Source: Bacteroidota bacterium
Lineage (GTDB): Bacteria; Bacteroidota; Bacteroidia; AKYH767-A; 2013-40CM-41-45
Reading direction: 5' to 3'
Assembly (NCBI GenBank): GCA_003389385.1
Contig: QQVM01000017.1
Span: 136,443-200,442 of the forward strand
Length of the DNA stretch: 64,000 bases
A model generated the notes under the pieces. It searched no databases, was not told where the DNA came from, and saw only the letters and a program-made list of their open reading frames with translations. Shown piece by piece: positions 30,727 to 39,941 of the stretch. A program made the translations under genes and the position numbers. Numbering within the stretch: position 1 is the stretch's first letter; each line of letters starts with the position of its first letter.

Positions 30727-30778
30727 TCCTGAACAATTCATTACGAACTCCGTTTACATAATATACTATAATAAGAAT

Positions 30779-31114
30779 ATGAACTGGACCAACATTACTT
30801 CCCTGGAATCATTAAAGGATGCACTTGAAACCAGCTGGATTAAACCCGTTCTCCTGTTTAAGCACAGTACCCGCTGTTCAATCAGTACTGCTGCACTATC
30901 GAAACTGGAAAGAAACTGGCAAAATTCGACCGGCGTAGAAGCCTTCTTTATTGATTTGCTGGCCCACAGGGATGTTTCAAATGAAATTGAAAGAGTGACC
31001 GGATTGAAGCACGAGAGTCCTCAGGCAATTATAGTCCACAAAGGAGAAGTCCTGTACCATGCAACGCACAATGGAATTCTATTCCAGGAAATTCGCGAAA
31101 GTCTTCCCGGCTGA
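30779..31114 (+). CDS. ytxJ: YtxJ, bacillithiol-system monothiol protein
   Basis: A 111-residue thioredoxin-fold protein of the YtxJ/DUF2847 family, thought to act as a monothiol bacilliredoxin in organisms that make bacillithiol. The single reactive cysteine is Cys33 in KHSTRCSIS; the hallmark is Thr-Arg-Cys-x-Ile-Ser. The rest shows the expected alternating strands and helices (VEAFFIDLLAHRDVSNEI, ESPQAIIVHKGEVLYHATH). The ATG at 30779 fits known N termini (MNW...S.L..AL). It follows the PAP2 gene and converges with the TonB receptor gene, 18 bases apart. Confidence 0.88.
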   Translation: MNWTNITSLESLKDALETSWIKPVLLFKHSTRCSISTAALSKLERNWQNSTGVEAFFIDLLAHRDVSNEIERVTGLKHESPQAIIVHKGEVLYHATHNGILFQEIRESLPG

Positions 31115-31132
31115 GACGATGTTCAGTAAAAC

Positions 31133-33436
31133 TCAGAAAGAAAGTGTGATTCCTGCACTTGGCAGAACAGGCAGCTGATAAACTTTGGTGCCTGTAATCC
31201 TGTTCACATAGAATATATTTTGTCTGTCGTAAACATTAGTTACGCTCGTGACAATGTCAAGAGAAGAGTTTTTTCCAAGCTTGATATTTTTCTGCAATGA
31301 AAGATCCAGGCGGTGAAAATATGAAAGCCGTCCTCCGTTGAGATCCGCAAATTGCAATCCCAGGGCTCCGTTTTGATTCAGAAAATCAGTTCCGCTTCCG
31401 TTGCTGAAAATTATCTGCTCATAAAAGCTTTGGGTTTGTGTGAATGGGAATGGGGAGCCGAGATTGAATCTTCCGTTTGCCTGCCAGCTGTCGTTTTTCC
31501 CGAACTTATAACTAACTACCAGGTTTACATTGTTCCTTCTGTCGAAGCTGGGTTCATATTCGCGAATGCCGTCAAACCTGTCAGCATAAGCCAATGAATA
31601 TACAAGCCAGACATAAAGTCTTTTATAGTCGTAACGAAGAAGGAAGTCAAGTCCTGTAGCAGTTCCGGTTTCGATTATGAAATCTTTTTTCAGATAGTCG
31701 GGCTTATCGCTATGTTGTCCGTCGTCATTGTAAATTTTGTCGCGGTTGATGTTTTCTAGCTGAGTAAAATCTTTGAAGTAGCCTTCGATGTTGAGTGAAA
31801 TACGCCAGGGAAGATCAATTTCGATACCACCAACAAGATGTGTCGCTTTTTGAAGTCGTGAATCAACTTTTTCGCCATTGAATTCATCAGGCAATTCTTC
31901 TGATCCCGAGAGGAAGCCATAAAACAGATTCACTACATCCCTGTCAGATGTTGCAGCGAGCAAATTTTGACTGTAGAATCCGCCGGCAGCCTTCAGTCTG
32001 ATCCTGTCTGTCAAATTGATCTTTGCACCGATCCTTGGCTCTGCAGAAAATTCTGCAAGTGAAGAGTAGTAGTTAAAACGAACACCGGGCTCGACAACAA
32101 ATCTTCCTTTCACAAGCTTGTATTTCATGAAGGCTGCAAGCTCAGTAGTGTTTTCCTTTTGTCCGGATGTAGTGCCGAACAAATTTGAAAATCGATAGTC
32201 GGTTTTGAATCCAAGCATTTCGATTCCATAGATCAACTCGTTTTTACCAGGAAAATAGCTGAAGTTAAGTCCCACATTGAATCCGCCGATCTCACTGAAT
32301 CTTTCTCTTCCGTCTGGTTCGTCAAGTTCAATTCTGTAATTCGAGAATGCGAAATTCCCATCAATTAACACAGCGCTCGCTTCCGGTACCAGTACAAAGT
32401 TTGTTCCGGCTCCTCCGGATTTCCAGCCAAGTTTGGTGAAGCCAGGATAGTCTACTTCATCTCTGAAATTGAAACCGAAGATGTTCAGCTTGCTTCCCAA
32501 GCCACTGTTTAGAGAAACTTTTCCGTAGATGTCTGTAAAGGAGTAAGGAAGTCCTGTGGAGTCAAGGTGAGTATAAAGTGAGGTTGAGGTTTTATCCAGA
32601 TATGATTTTTTTCCCGTAACAATAAATGAAGAACTTCCTTCGCCGCTTTCTTTTTCTTTTTTAATCGGTCCTTCCAGAAGTACTTTTGATGTAAATGTAT
32701 TCGCAGAAACTTTTCCGCTCAGCCTTTTCTTGTTTCCGTCGCGTGTAGTGATATCCATGACGGAAGAAATTCTGTCACCGTATTCAGCATTGAATCCTCC
32801 TGTGTGCACATCCGCACCTCTGATCACATCTGCGTCGAAGACAGAATACAGTCCTATTGAGTGAAAAGGATTGTATATAACCATTCCATCCATCAGTACT
32901 TTATTTTGTATTGGCGTGCCGCCCCTGATGTACAGCTGTCCGCCCTGGTCACCTGAAAAGACTACGCCGGGTAATACCTGAAGATATTGGGCAAGATCAG
33001 GTTCGCCACCTATTGTTGGAATCTGGCGAATTTCTTTTGGTGTTATTTTATTAACCGAGATTCGTACATCGGTTTTTTTCTCTTCGCTTTCCGCACTTAC
33101 CAAAACTTCCCTGATGAGCACAGATGATTTTTGCAAAAAGAATTTTTTAGTGATGAGGTCACCTGCCTTAAGACTAATTTCCTGCTGGATAGAGTCATAT
33201 CCGATCGAAGTGATCAGCAGTGTATAAGTTCCGGGAGGCACTTTTGTAATTGCGAAATAGCCATCCAGATTAGTCTGTGCTCCGTAAGTTGTTCCTTTCA
33301 GGTAGACACTTGTATAAATTGAAGGTTCACTGTTTTCGGCTTCATACACAAAACCTCTTATATCTGCAGTTTGAGCATGAGCAATGCCAAATGAGGCTAT
33401 AATTAAAACAAACAAGACGGAAAAAATACGCGACAT
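31133..33436 (-). CDS. TonB-dependent outer-membrane receptor
   Basis: A 767-residue outer-membrane transporter or receptor. ATG 33436 gives the signal peptide (MSRIFSVLFVLIIASFGIAHA); the longer frame to 33487 would add 17 residues before it. After the signal comes a carboxypeptidase-regulatory-like beta domain (residues ~22-100, with GYFAITKVPPGTYTLLITSIGYD). The plug domain follows (PDLAQYLQVLPGVVFSGDQGGQLYIRGG) and then a 22-strand-type barrel rich in aromatic/Gly alternation, ending at ITLSF with a C-terminal Phe. No SusD partner lies next to it, so it is probably a stand-alone receptor; the ligand is unknown. A -7-like box precedes it. Confidence 0.9.
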   Translation of the reverse strand: MSRIFSVLFVLIIASFGIAHAQTADIRGFVYEAENSEPSIYTSVYLKGTTYGAQTNLDGYFAITKVPPGTYTLLITSIGYDSIQQEISLKAGDLITKKFFLQKSSVLIREVLVSAESEEKKTDVRISVNKITPKEIRQIPTIGGEPDLAQYLQVLPGVVFSGDQGGQLYIRGGTPIQNKVLMDGMVIYNPFHSIGLYSVFDADVIRGADVHTGGFNAEYGDRISSVMDITTRDGNKKRLSGKVSANTFTSKVLLEGPIKKEKESGEGSSSFIVTGKKSYLDKTSTSLYTHLDSTGLPYSFTDIYGKVSLNSGLGSKLNIFGFNFRDEVDYPGFTKLGWKSGGAGTNFVLVPEASAVLIDGNFAFSNYRIELDEPDGRERFSEIGGFNVGLNFSYFPGKNELIYGIEMLGFKTDYRFSNLFGTTSGQKENTTELAAFMKYKLVKGRFVVEPGVRFNYYSSLAEFSAEPRIGAKINLTDRIRLKAAGGFYSQNLLAATSDRDVVNLFYGFLSGSEELPDEFNGEKVDSRLQKATHLVGGIEIDLPWRISLNIEGYFKDFTQLENINRDKIYNDDGQHSDKPDYLKKDFIIETGTATGLDFLLRYDYKRLYVWLVYSLAYADRFDGIREYEPSFDRRNNVNLVVSYKFGKNDSWQANGRFNLGSPFPFTQTQSFYEQIIFSNGSGTDFLNQNGALGLQFADLNGGRLSYFHRLDLSLQKNIKLGKNSSLDIVTSVTNVYDRQNIFYVNRITGTKVYQLPVLPSAGITLSF

Positions 33437-33464
33437 AAGGATGATAAGAGAGAATGGAGAATGG

Positions 33465-33472
33465 CAAATGTA
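33465..33472 (-). promoter_or_regulatory. -7 box upstream of the TonB receptor gene
   Basis: The minus strand reads TACATTTG, an exact TAnnTTTG match 28 bases before the chosen ATG at 33436. It supports that start, because the alternative at 33487 would lie upstream of the box. A second identical box is at 33499-33506. Confidence 0.38.
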
Positions 33473-33554
33473 TACATTGTCCCTCAAAGAAATTCAGGCA
33501 AATGTAAAAAAACAGCGTCCAAAATTCAGTTATTAACTTTGTGCAGATTGTGCA

Positions 33555-33962
33555 TTATTCGCCGGCCATTTTCAATAGTAACTTGAAATCTTTTTCTTCT
33601 ATCGGCATGACTGAAAGGCGGCTTATTTTAATCAGAGGGATTTCACTGAGCTTCGGTTCTTTTTTTATAGATGATAAATCGACAGGAGATTTCAGGAGTT
33701 TTCCCGCTTTTAATTTGACTGCAAGCCAGGTATCGCTGTCAGCAGTTGGATCGGGAAAATGTTCAGCTGTCACTGTAGCTAATCCCATGATTTTTGATTC
33801 TCCGCCACTGTGATAAACCAGCACGGTGTCGCCGCGTTTCATTTCGCGAAGGAAGTTTCTTGCCGCATAATTTCTGACACCGTCCCACTGTGTTTCCTTC
33901 TCTTTCAGCATGTCATGAAAAGAGAATGTATCAGGATCGGATTTAATCAGCCAGTACTTCAT
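33555..33962 (-). CDS. EVE domain-containing protein
   Basis: A 135-residue single-domain protein of the EVE (PUA-like/YTH-related) family. It starts MKYWLIKSDPDTFSF, the signature N terminus, and contains WDGVRNYAARNFLREMKRGD, then VLVYHSGGESKIMGLATVTAE, which forms the family's ligand pocket. EVE domains are thought to bind modified bases in nucleic acids; the cellular role of stand-alone EVE proteins is not settled. It is 28 bases downstream of holA on the same strand and may be co-transcribed with it. No restriction genes are adjacent except the lone HsdR-N-like protein beyond amn. Confidence 0.9.
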   Translation of the reverse strand: MKYWLIKSDPDTFSFHDMLKEKETQWDGVRNYAARNFLREMKRGDTVLVYHSGGESKIMGLATVTAEHFPDPTADSDTWLAVKLKAGKLLKSPVDLSSIKKEPKLSEIPLIKISRLSVMPIEEKDFKLLLKMAGE

Positions 33963-33990
33963 TGTTTAATTAGATGAAAAGAAGGCTCAA

Positions 33991-35052
33991 TTAGTTGAGG
34001 ATTTTTGAAACAAGTTCTTTCAACAATTGTCCGGAATCAGCACTTAAATTATTAACTCCTTTGCTTCTGTTGTCATATTCACGGAGGAATGCGATGTTTC
34101 GCATACATTCTTCTCTTGAGTATGATCTCGCCGAAGTCTCATAATCATTGACAAAAAATGGATGAATGCCTAATGCTTTTGCAACTGAATCTTTGGAGCG
34201 GTCTGATAAAGTGTGATAGGTCAGAGTCTTGATGAAATAATTGCAAAGTTGCGGAAGTGTGAGTACAAGCGGACTGCTCTTGGGATTTTTATTGAAATAC
34301 TGCACAATCAGATTTGCTCTGTAAGCATTGCGTTTTCCCAATGCATCATTTAGCTCAAAAACATTGAACTCCTTGCTGAGTCCGATGTGTTCCTGAATAA
34401 GATTGCTTGTGATTTCATCCCCAGGTTTGAGATGGATTTTTAACTTCTCAATTTCATTGGAAATTTTACTCAAATCGTTTCCAAGGCAATCAGCAATCAA
34501 TTGAGTAGCCTTAGGGCCAATTTTATAACCCGAAGCGGAGATAAATGTCTGAATCCATCCCGGAATCTTATTATCATACAAACGTGCGCTTTCAAAATAT
34601 ACGCCGTGTTTGTTTAGCTCCTTGTAAAAACTTTTCCTTTTGTCAAGTGATTTATATTTATAGCAGAATACCAGAATAGTGCTTTGAGTAGGTTGCTTGA
34701 TGTATTCAAGTAACAGGTCCCGGTAGCTTTTCCCTTTATCTTTATCTTCTTCCTGCTTTTCAGATTCGCTTGCTTTGGAAATCAGCCCACGCATATCTTG
34801 CGCTTCTTTCACAATGACAACCTGGTAGTTCGACATCATTGGATAGCGGCGTGCATAGGATATCAGAGTAAGCACATCCAGATCTTTTCCGTAAACCACT
34901 GTCTGGTTAAATTCCTTTTCCCCCTCACTGAGAACTTCGTTTTCAATTTTATCAGCAATCAGGTCTATGTAATATGGCTCCTCACCGCATAAAAAATACA
35001 CGGGCGCATAAATTTTCTTTTTAAGATCAGCAGTTATTTGCTCGTAGGTCAT
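33991..35052 (-). CDS. holA: DNA polymerase III subunit delta
   Basis: The clamp-loader delta subunit, which opens the sliding clamp during replication. 353 residues, the family's length. It starts MTYEQITADLKKKIYAPVYF followed by LCGEEPYYIDLIAD, the characteristic N-terminal motif. Helical domain III lies at the C terminus (SSPLVLTLPQLCNYFIKTL). A charged linker EKQEEDKDKGKSYRDLLLEY sits near residues 95-115. Its start lies 7 bases after the amn stop on the same strand, indicating an operon amn-holA-EVE. Confidence 0.92.
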   Translation of the reverse strand: MTYEQITADLKKKIYAPVYFLCGEEPYYIDLIADKIENEVLSEGEKEFNQTVVYGKDLDVLTLISYARRYPMMSNYQVVIVKEAQDMRGLISKASESEKQEEDKDKGKSYRDLLLEYIKQPTQSTILVFCYKYKSLDKRKSFYKELNKHGVYFESARLYDNKIPGWIQTFISASGYKIGPKATQLIADCLGNDLSKISNEIEKLKIHLKPGDEITSNLIQEHIGLSKEFNVFELNDALGKRNAYRANLIVQYFNKNPKSSPLVLTLPQLCNYFIKTLTYHTLSDRSKDSVAKALGIHPFFVNDYETSARSYSREECMRNIAFLREYDNRSKGVNNLSADSGQLLKELVSKILN

Positions 35053-35059
35053 GAATAAC

Positions 35060-35830
35060 TCAGAATCTGAGGTGCTTAACTGTATGCCCGTTATTAATTA
35101 ACTCATTCAGTGCGGCAATGCCAATTTTTAAGTGATTGTCGACAAATTTCTTTGTCACTTTTTTATCACTTGCAGCTGTCTTTACTCCTGATGATATCAT
35201 CGGCTGATCACTCACCAGCAGAAGTGCTCCTGTTGGAATCTTATTGGAAAATCCGGCGCTGAACAAGGTTGCCGTTTCCATATCAATTGCCATGCATCTT
35301 ATTTCTTCCAGGTATTTTTTAAACTCCTTGTCATGCTCCCAAACCCTTCTGTTTGTTGTAAAAACTGTTCCAGTCCAATAGTCTTTATTAAAGTTTCTGA
35401 TTGTGGTTGAAACAGCTTTTTGAAGATTGAACGCAGGCAGCGCGGGAACTTCCTGGGGAAAATAATCATTTGAAGTACCTTCTCCTCTGATGCCTGCGAT
35501 AGGAAGAATCAGATCACCTACTTTATTTTTCTTTTTCAGTCCGCCACATTTTCCCAGGAAAAGCGCTGCTTTGGGCTTGATGGCAAAAAGAAGGTCCATG
35601 ATAAGGGCGGCATTCGGACTCCCTATACCAAAATTAATTATTGTCATTCCATTGCTTGTCGCATTGGGCATGGGTTTGTCGAGGCCGTTAACCGGAACAT
35701 TATTCCACTCCGAAAAGAGTTTTACATAATGATTGAAGTTTGTCAGCAGAATATATTTTCCAAAATCCGACAGTTTTGTGCCAGTATACCGTGGCAGCCA
35801 GTTTTCAACTATTTCATTTTTATTTTCCAT
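35060..35830 (-). CDS. amn: AMP nucleosidase
   Basis: Hydrolyses AMP to adenine and ribose 5-phosphate. The 256-residue protein belongs to the short Bacteroidota form of the phosphorylase-like fold. It starts MENKNEIVENWLPRYTGT. Motifs are IINFGIGSPNAALIMDLL, LFLGKCGGLKKKNKVGD (phosphate-site loop), AIDMETATLF (the conserved Met-Glu that contacts ribose) and LLLVSDQPM. It heads the probable operon with holA. The divergent HsdR-N-like gene starts 27 bases upstream, so the two share a very short control region. Confidence 0.92.
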   Translation of the reverse strand: MENKNEIVENWLPRYTGTKLSDFGKYILLTNFNHYVKLFSEWNNVPVNGLDKPMPNATSNGMTIINFGIGSPNAALIMDLLFAIKPKAALFLGKCGGLKKKNKVGDLILPIAGIRGEGTSNDYFPQEVPALPAFNLQKAVSTTIRNFNKDYWTGTVFTTNRRVWEHDKEFKKYLEEIRCMAIDMETATLFSAGFSNKIPTGALLLVSDQPMISSGVKTAASDKKVTKKFVDNHLKIGIAALNELINNGHTVKHLRF

Positions 35831-35857
35831 AAGGATATATTCGGGAAAAAATATCAG

Positions 35858-36322
35858 GTGAAGCTACCCAGATTGAACTTTCCAGATTACAATTTTACGC
35901 TTAATGCTGATAATTCTGAAGGTGAAGGAGCAAAAATTTTCGACATTATCAGGAAAAAGTTTGTTCAGCTGAGTCCTGAAGAGTGGGTCAGGCAGCATGC
36001 TCTTCATTACCTGGTGAAAGACAGAGGCTTTCCACCTTCACTGATTGCGGTGGAGAAAACAGTGAAGATCAACCGCATGGACAAAAGATTTGACATCCTG
36101 GCATATACAGCGTCAGCAAGTCCCTTGCTTTTAGGAGAATGCAAATCTCCTTATGTAAATATTGATCAGAAGGTTTTTGATCAGGCATCAAGGTATAATA
36201 TAGTACTTAATGCACCTTATTTTTTAATTACCAACGGTTTAGTCACAGTCTGGGCAAAAGTGAACCGGGAAAACATGGCATTTGAATACCTGGAATCGAT
36301 TCCGAGGTACGAAGATTTATAG
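35858..36322 (+). CDS. Stand-alone type I restriction HsdR N-terminal-like nuclease domain
   Basis: A 154-residue protein with a PD-(D/E)xK nuclease fold like the N-terminal domain of HsdR. The best start is GTG 35858, giving MKLPRLNFPDYNF; an open frame to 35729 overlaps amn antisense and is not used. EEWVRQHALHYLV (residues 41-53) is the conserved helix, then Asp79 (KRFDILAY) and Glu94-Cys-Lys96 (LLGECKSP) complete a D...ExK active site. No helicase, HsdM or HsdS genes are nearby, so it is not a restriction system. In Bacteroidota this gene is often found beside holA/amn (recalled synteny), which suggests a housekeeping DNA role. It ends in TAG. Confidence 0.82.
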   Translation: MKLPRLNFPDYNFTLNADNSEGEGAKIFDIIRKKFVQLSPEEWVRQHALHYLVKDRGFPPSLIAVEKTVKINRMDKRFDILAYTASASPLLLGECKSPYVNIDQKVFDQASRYNIVLNAPYFLITNGLVTVWAKVNRENMAFEYLESIPRYEDL

Positions 36323-36361
36323 AATCTGCATGTATTAAATTGCAATAGCTACAGGGCAGTG

Positions 36362-36391
36362 TTGCAGAGCCAAAATAACTGATTACCTTGC
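36362..36391 (+). promoter_or_regulatory. Promoter-like boxes for the subtilase gene
   Basis: TTG (36362-36364), 19 bases, then TACCTTGC (36384-36391), about 30 bases before the ATG. This resembles the Bacteroidota promoter with a one-base-shorter -7, and matches the box before the 26891 gene. Confidence 0.4.
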
Positions 36392-36420
36392 ACTTCAATA
36401 GCTAATCAATCACCAGAATC

Positions 36421-39291
36421 ATGAAGAATTTACGCTGCCGTCTGATCACGGTATTGGCCTTGTTTGCTTTTTCTTTTACTGCCATCGCTAAGAATCCAAA
36501 CAATTTAAATGCACATTCCGGAACATCTGAAGCCTCCACTCATTTCGGCGGTGCTTCTGTGAATCCCGGAAAAATAGTTGTAAAAGTTAAGCCCGAATTC
36601 AGAAGCCTTTGCTCAGACGGGGGAATACAGGATTCGAGATTTCATTCAGCACTTGCGCAATTGAACTCGCCTGTTATATCTAAAAAATTTCCCTCGAAAA
36701 CACAGCCTGAACAGGCATTGAATCGTCAGGGTAAAAAAACTACCGATTTGAGTCTGGTTTACCAGTTAAATTTTTCACCAGACACAGACATTCACAAAGC
36801 AATCATGCTGATGAAATATACAGGCTTATTTGTTTATGTAGAGCCTTTGTACAAACATCAAATGAGTTTTATTCCGAATGACCCAAGTGTGAGTACACAG
36901 ACTTTTCTGACAAGGATCAACGCTTACAATGCATGGGATATCACGCAAGGTGACACTAATGTTGTGATAGGTATTGTAGACAGCGGCACTGACTGGGATC
37001 ACCCGGATCTTCAGGGAAATATCAAATACAATTGGGCTGATCCGATTGATGGTGTCGACAATGACGCTGACGGATTCACCGATAATTTCAGAGGGTGGGA
37101 TGTTTCACACAATGACAACAACCCAATGGTTGTAAGCTCAACTCACGGATCGCATGTATCAGGTTGCGCAGCTGCAGTAACCAATAATGGTGTTGGTGTG
37201 GCTTCGCCTGGATTTAATTGCAAATTCCTGCCGGTAAAAAGTTCATTGGATGCAAGTACTTCTTCTATTGACGACGGATACGACGGTGTGATTTATGCAG
37301 CGGATCACGGTGCTCACATCATCAATTGCAGTTGGGGCAGGGGAGGCACGCCCAGTCAGTTCGAACAGGATATTATTGATCACGTAACCAATGATCTTGA
37401 TGTGCTGGTAATTGCTGCTGCAGGAAACGACGGCCAGGAAATTGAGCACTATCCAAGCAGTTATAAGAATGTGATATCTGTTGCATCCACAAGCAGTTCA
37501 GATTCAAAGTCAAGTTTTTCCAATTATGGTTTTGGCATTGATGTATGTGCGCCGGGAGGAAATATTTATTCTACGACATTCAACAATACATACGGCAACA
37601 GCAGCGGAACATCCATGTCAGCACCAATAGCAGCAGGCGGAGCGGGACTGATCAAGTCTATGTTCCCCGGTTTCAATGCTCTTCAGATAGGGCAGCAGTT
37701 GAGAGTGACCTGTGATAATATATATGGTGTAAGCGGAAATGCTGCATTCAACAATAAGCTTGGAAAAGGCAGAATCAATCTGTTTAAAGCAGTCACGGAT
37801 ACACTTTCACCCGGTGTGATTGTGGACGAACTTTATACTGAAGACGGAAATGACAATGTATTCATTGCAGGTGATACTTTGAGAATGACTGCGGTCTTTA
37901 AAAATCTCCTTCGCCCCACTGCGAACCTTAGCTGTTCACTTGTAAGCCAGTCATCATTCGTTCAGGTGATTAGTGCCAGTTTCAATGCGGGGGTAATTGG
38001 TACTATGGACACAGCATCAAATTATTCTTTGCCCTTTGTTGCTGTAATTAGTCCGAGCACACCAACTAATACGGTGGTAACATTCAGAATCATCATGTCT
38101 GATGGTTCCTGGTCTGACTTCTATGCATTCAAGACTACTGTGAATGTTGATTACATAAACATTGATGTGAATGATGTGGCTACAAGCATAACGAGCAAAG
38201 GACTTATAGGTTATAATGAATCAGGACAGGTACAGGGCATCGGGTTTAAGTATCTTGGCGGAACATCAATGCTTTATGAGATGGGACTCATGATAGGCGC
38301 GAGTGGTACTCAGGTTTCAGACAATATTAGGGCTGATGGTGCAGCATACGACAGTGATTTCAGCGCATTATTCAAAGTTGCAGAACAAAGTCCTGCTGTA
38401 ATTTCCGATTTCGATGCTGCAGGAACCTTCAATGACAATGGATCCACATCGACCAATCCATTGAATGTGCATGTAGCTCACAGAGCATTCGCCTGGACCA
38501 GTGCACTTGACAGGAAGTATATCATGGTTGAATACACAATCCGTAATAACAGTCCGGTTACATGGACGAACATGTACGCTGGATTATGCGCCGATTGGGA
38601 TATTATGAATTACGCTAACAACAAATGTTCCGTTGATAACACAAGAAGAATGGGATATGTTTGGAGCACTGATGCCGGTGGGCTTTACGGCGGAATCAAG
38701 TTGCTTTCCGGTGGCGGCTTCAGTCATTACGCAATTGACAATGTCAGCGGTGGAGGAGGACTAAACCTCTCAGACGGATTCAGCAATGCAGAGAAGTATC
38801 AGGCACTTTCTACATTCCGTGCAGATGCAGGAAATACATTGCCTGCAGGTAATGATGTAATCAACACAGTTTCTTCCGGTCCGTTTACACTGGCCAGCGG
38901 TGATTCGGTAGTAGTTGCATTTGCGCTCATCGCAGGAGAAGATCTAGCCATGATACAAGCCAGCGCAGATGCCGCACAATTAATGTATGATGCAATTTTT
39001 ACAGGTATCGAAAAATTAGGACCTGCAGCATCCAATTCGCTGGAGTCTTGCTATCCTAATCCTGCCATAGATTTCACCGTGATAGAATTTTCTGTTGTTA
39101 AATCCGGCATGACGGAATTGACAGTATATGACAATCTGGGCAATAAAGTAAAAACCCTGGTAAGTGAAAATTTGAATCAGGGAAGATATTCAGCCAGGAT
39201 GAATGTTTCTGAACTTCCGTCAGGTATTTATCATTACACCCTTACTTCCGGTGATTTCAGAAAAACTTCTTCATTCTCTGTAAGCAGATAA
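36421..39291 (+). CDS. T9SS-secreted subtilisin-like (S8) serine protease
   Basis: A 956-residue secreted protease. The signal peptide occupies residues ~1-23 and a propeptide-like region follows (to ~150). The S8 catalytic triad is complete: Asp187 in GIVDSGTDWDHPDL, His242 in STHGSHVSG and Ser398 in SSGTSMSAPIAAGG, with oxyanion Asn336 in AAGND. An EF-like acidic loop (DGVDNDADGFTDN) at 210-222 may bind calcium. After the protease comes a beta-rich region (~450-870) and a C-terminal type A T9SS sorting domain (CYPNPAIDFTVIEF ... GIYHYTL). The role is extracellular protein degradation or processing of surface proteins. A good terminator follows. Confidence 0.92.
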   Translation: MKNLRCRLITVLALFAFSFTAIAKNPNNLNAHSGTSEASTHFGGASVNPGKIVVKVKPEFRSLCSDGGIQDSRFHSALAQLNSPVISKKFPSKTQPEQALNRQGKKTTDLSLVYQLNFSPDTDIHKAIMLMKYTGLFVYVEPLYKHQMSFIPNDPSVSTQTFLTRINAYNAWDITQGDTNVVIGIVDSGTDWDHPDLQGNIKYNWADPIDGVDNDADGFTDNFRGWDVSHNDNNPMVVSSTHGSHVSGCAAAVTNNGVGVASPGFNCKFLPVKSSLDASTSSIDDGYDGVIYAADHGAHIINCSWGRGGTPSQFEQDIIDHVTNDLDVLVIAAAGNDGQEIEHYPSSYKNVISVASTSSSDSKSSFSNYGFGIDVCAPGGNIYSTTFNNTYGNSSGTSMSAPIAAGGAGLIKSMFPGFNALQIGQQLRVTCDNIYGVSGNAAFNNKLGKGRINLFKAVTDTLSPGVIVDELYTEDGNDNVFIAGDTLRMTAVFKNLLRPTANLSCSLVSQSSFVQVISASFNAGVIGTMDTASNYSLPFVAVISPSTPTNTVVTFRIIMSDGSWSDFYAFKTTVNVDYINIDVNDVATSITSKGLIGYNESGQVQGIGFKYLGGTSMLYEMGLMIGASGTQVSDNIRADGAAYDSDFSALFKVAEQSPAVISDFDAAGTFNDNGSTSTNPLNVHVAHRAFAWTSALDRKYIMVEYTIRNNSPVTWTNMYAGLCADWDIMNYANNKCSVDNTRRMGYVWSTDAGGLYGGIKLLSGGGFSHYAIDNVSGGGGLNLSDGFSNAEKYQALSTFRADAGNTLPAGNDVINTVSSGPFTLASGDSVVVAFALIAGEDLAMIQASADAAQLMYDAIFTGIEKLGPAASNSLESCYPNPAIDFTVIEFSVVKSGMTELTVYDNLGNKVKTLVSENLNQGRYSARMNVSELPSGIYHYTLTSGDFRKTSSFSVSR

Positions 39292-39315
39292 TGCACAAGT
39301 AATATTCAAAGAATC

Positions 39316-39348
39316 AGGCCTGTGCATAAACACGGGCCTTTTTCTTTT
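39316..39348 (+). terminator. Rho-independent terminator after the subtilase gene
   Basis: AGGCCTGTG (39316-39324) pairs with CACGGGCCT (39331-39339) with one G-U pair and a six-base loop, followed by a T-rich tail. Confidence 0.88.
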
Positions 39349-39418
39349 CAAGAATTTTATATAATTTTTATATTCTATTTGACGTTTAATTAACTTTACC
39401 ACACAATTAAGGAATATC

Positions 39419-39940
39419 ATGGAATTTAAAGATGTATTATCAGTGCCCGGCATGAGCGGGCTTTATAAGATTGTCGGAAACAATAAAAGCGGTTTCATAG
39501 TTGAATCGCTCATCGACGGAAAACGTTCGTTGATTAATTCAAGCCAACGAATCATGACTCTGATTGACATTGGAGTGTACAGCAGTGATGAAGAAATCCC
39601 ATTGCAAAAAGTTTTCAGCAGAATTGAATCATCCGGCAATGACAGTGAAATCAACATAAAAGCGAGCCCTGCGGATATTCGTTCATTATTTGCCAGGCTG
39701 ATTCCTGAGTATGATGCCGACAGGGTATATGATTCTGACATCAAAAAGATTTTCAGCTGGTACTTGCTTCTGAAGGGTAAAGTGGATTTCAACAAAGAAG
39801 TTGAATCCGGTGATGTGAACGAGGCAGTTGCAGCAAGTCAGAATGCGGAAAAGCACATTCCTAAGATCCACGAAGGTCACGGTCCGAAAGCTGACCAACA
39901 TGCCAAAACCACATCTGCCAGAACCAGGAAAAAAGTTTAA
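39419..39940 (+). CDS. DUF5606 family protein
   Basis: A 173-residue soluble protein. The N-terminal ~130 residues match the Bacteroidota-specific DUF5606 family: MEFKDVLSVPGMSGLYKIVG, then GFIVESLIDGKRSLI, and SDIKKIFSWYLLLKGKVDF at the end of the domain. The last 40 residues are a low-complexity tail rich in Lys, His and Ala with no fold expected. The family's function is unknown. It is 1 base upstream of the pepF start, so translation of the two is probably coupled, and no promoter is needed between them. Confidence 0.85.
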   Translation: MEFKDVLSVPGMSGLYKIVGNNKSGFIVESLIDGKRSLINSSQRIMTLIDIGVYSSDEEIPLQKVFSRIESSGNDSEINIKASPADIRSLFARLIPEYDADRVYDSDIKKIFSWYLLLKGKVDFNKEVESGDVNEAVAASQNAEKHIPKIHEGHGPKADQHAKTTSARTRKKV

Positions 39941-39941
39941 T

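Noticed and set aside
35729-35857. N-terminal extension of the HsdR-N-like protein
   Set aside because: It runs antisense through the start of amn and has no family similarity; GTG 35858 gives the expected N terminus.
39828-39941. Upstream extension of pepF
   Set aside because: It overlaps the DUF5606 coding region in another frame and shows no similarity to M3 peptidases; ATG 39942 gives the family's N terminus.
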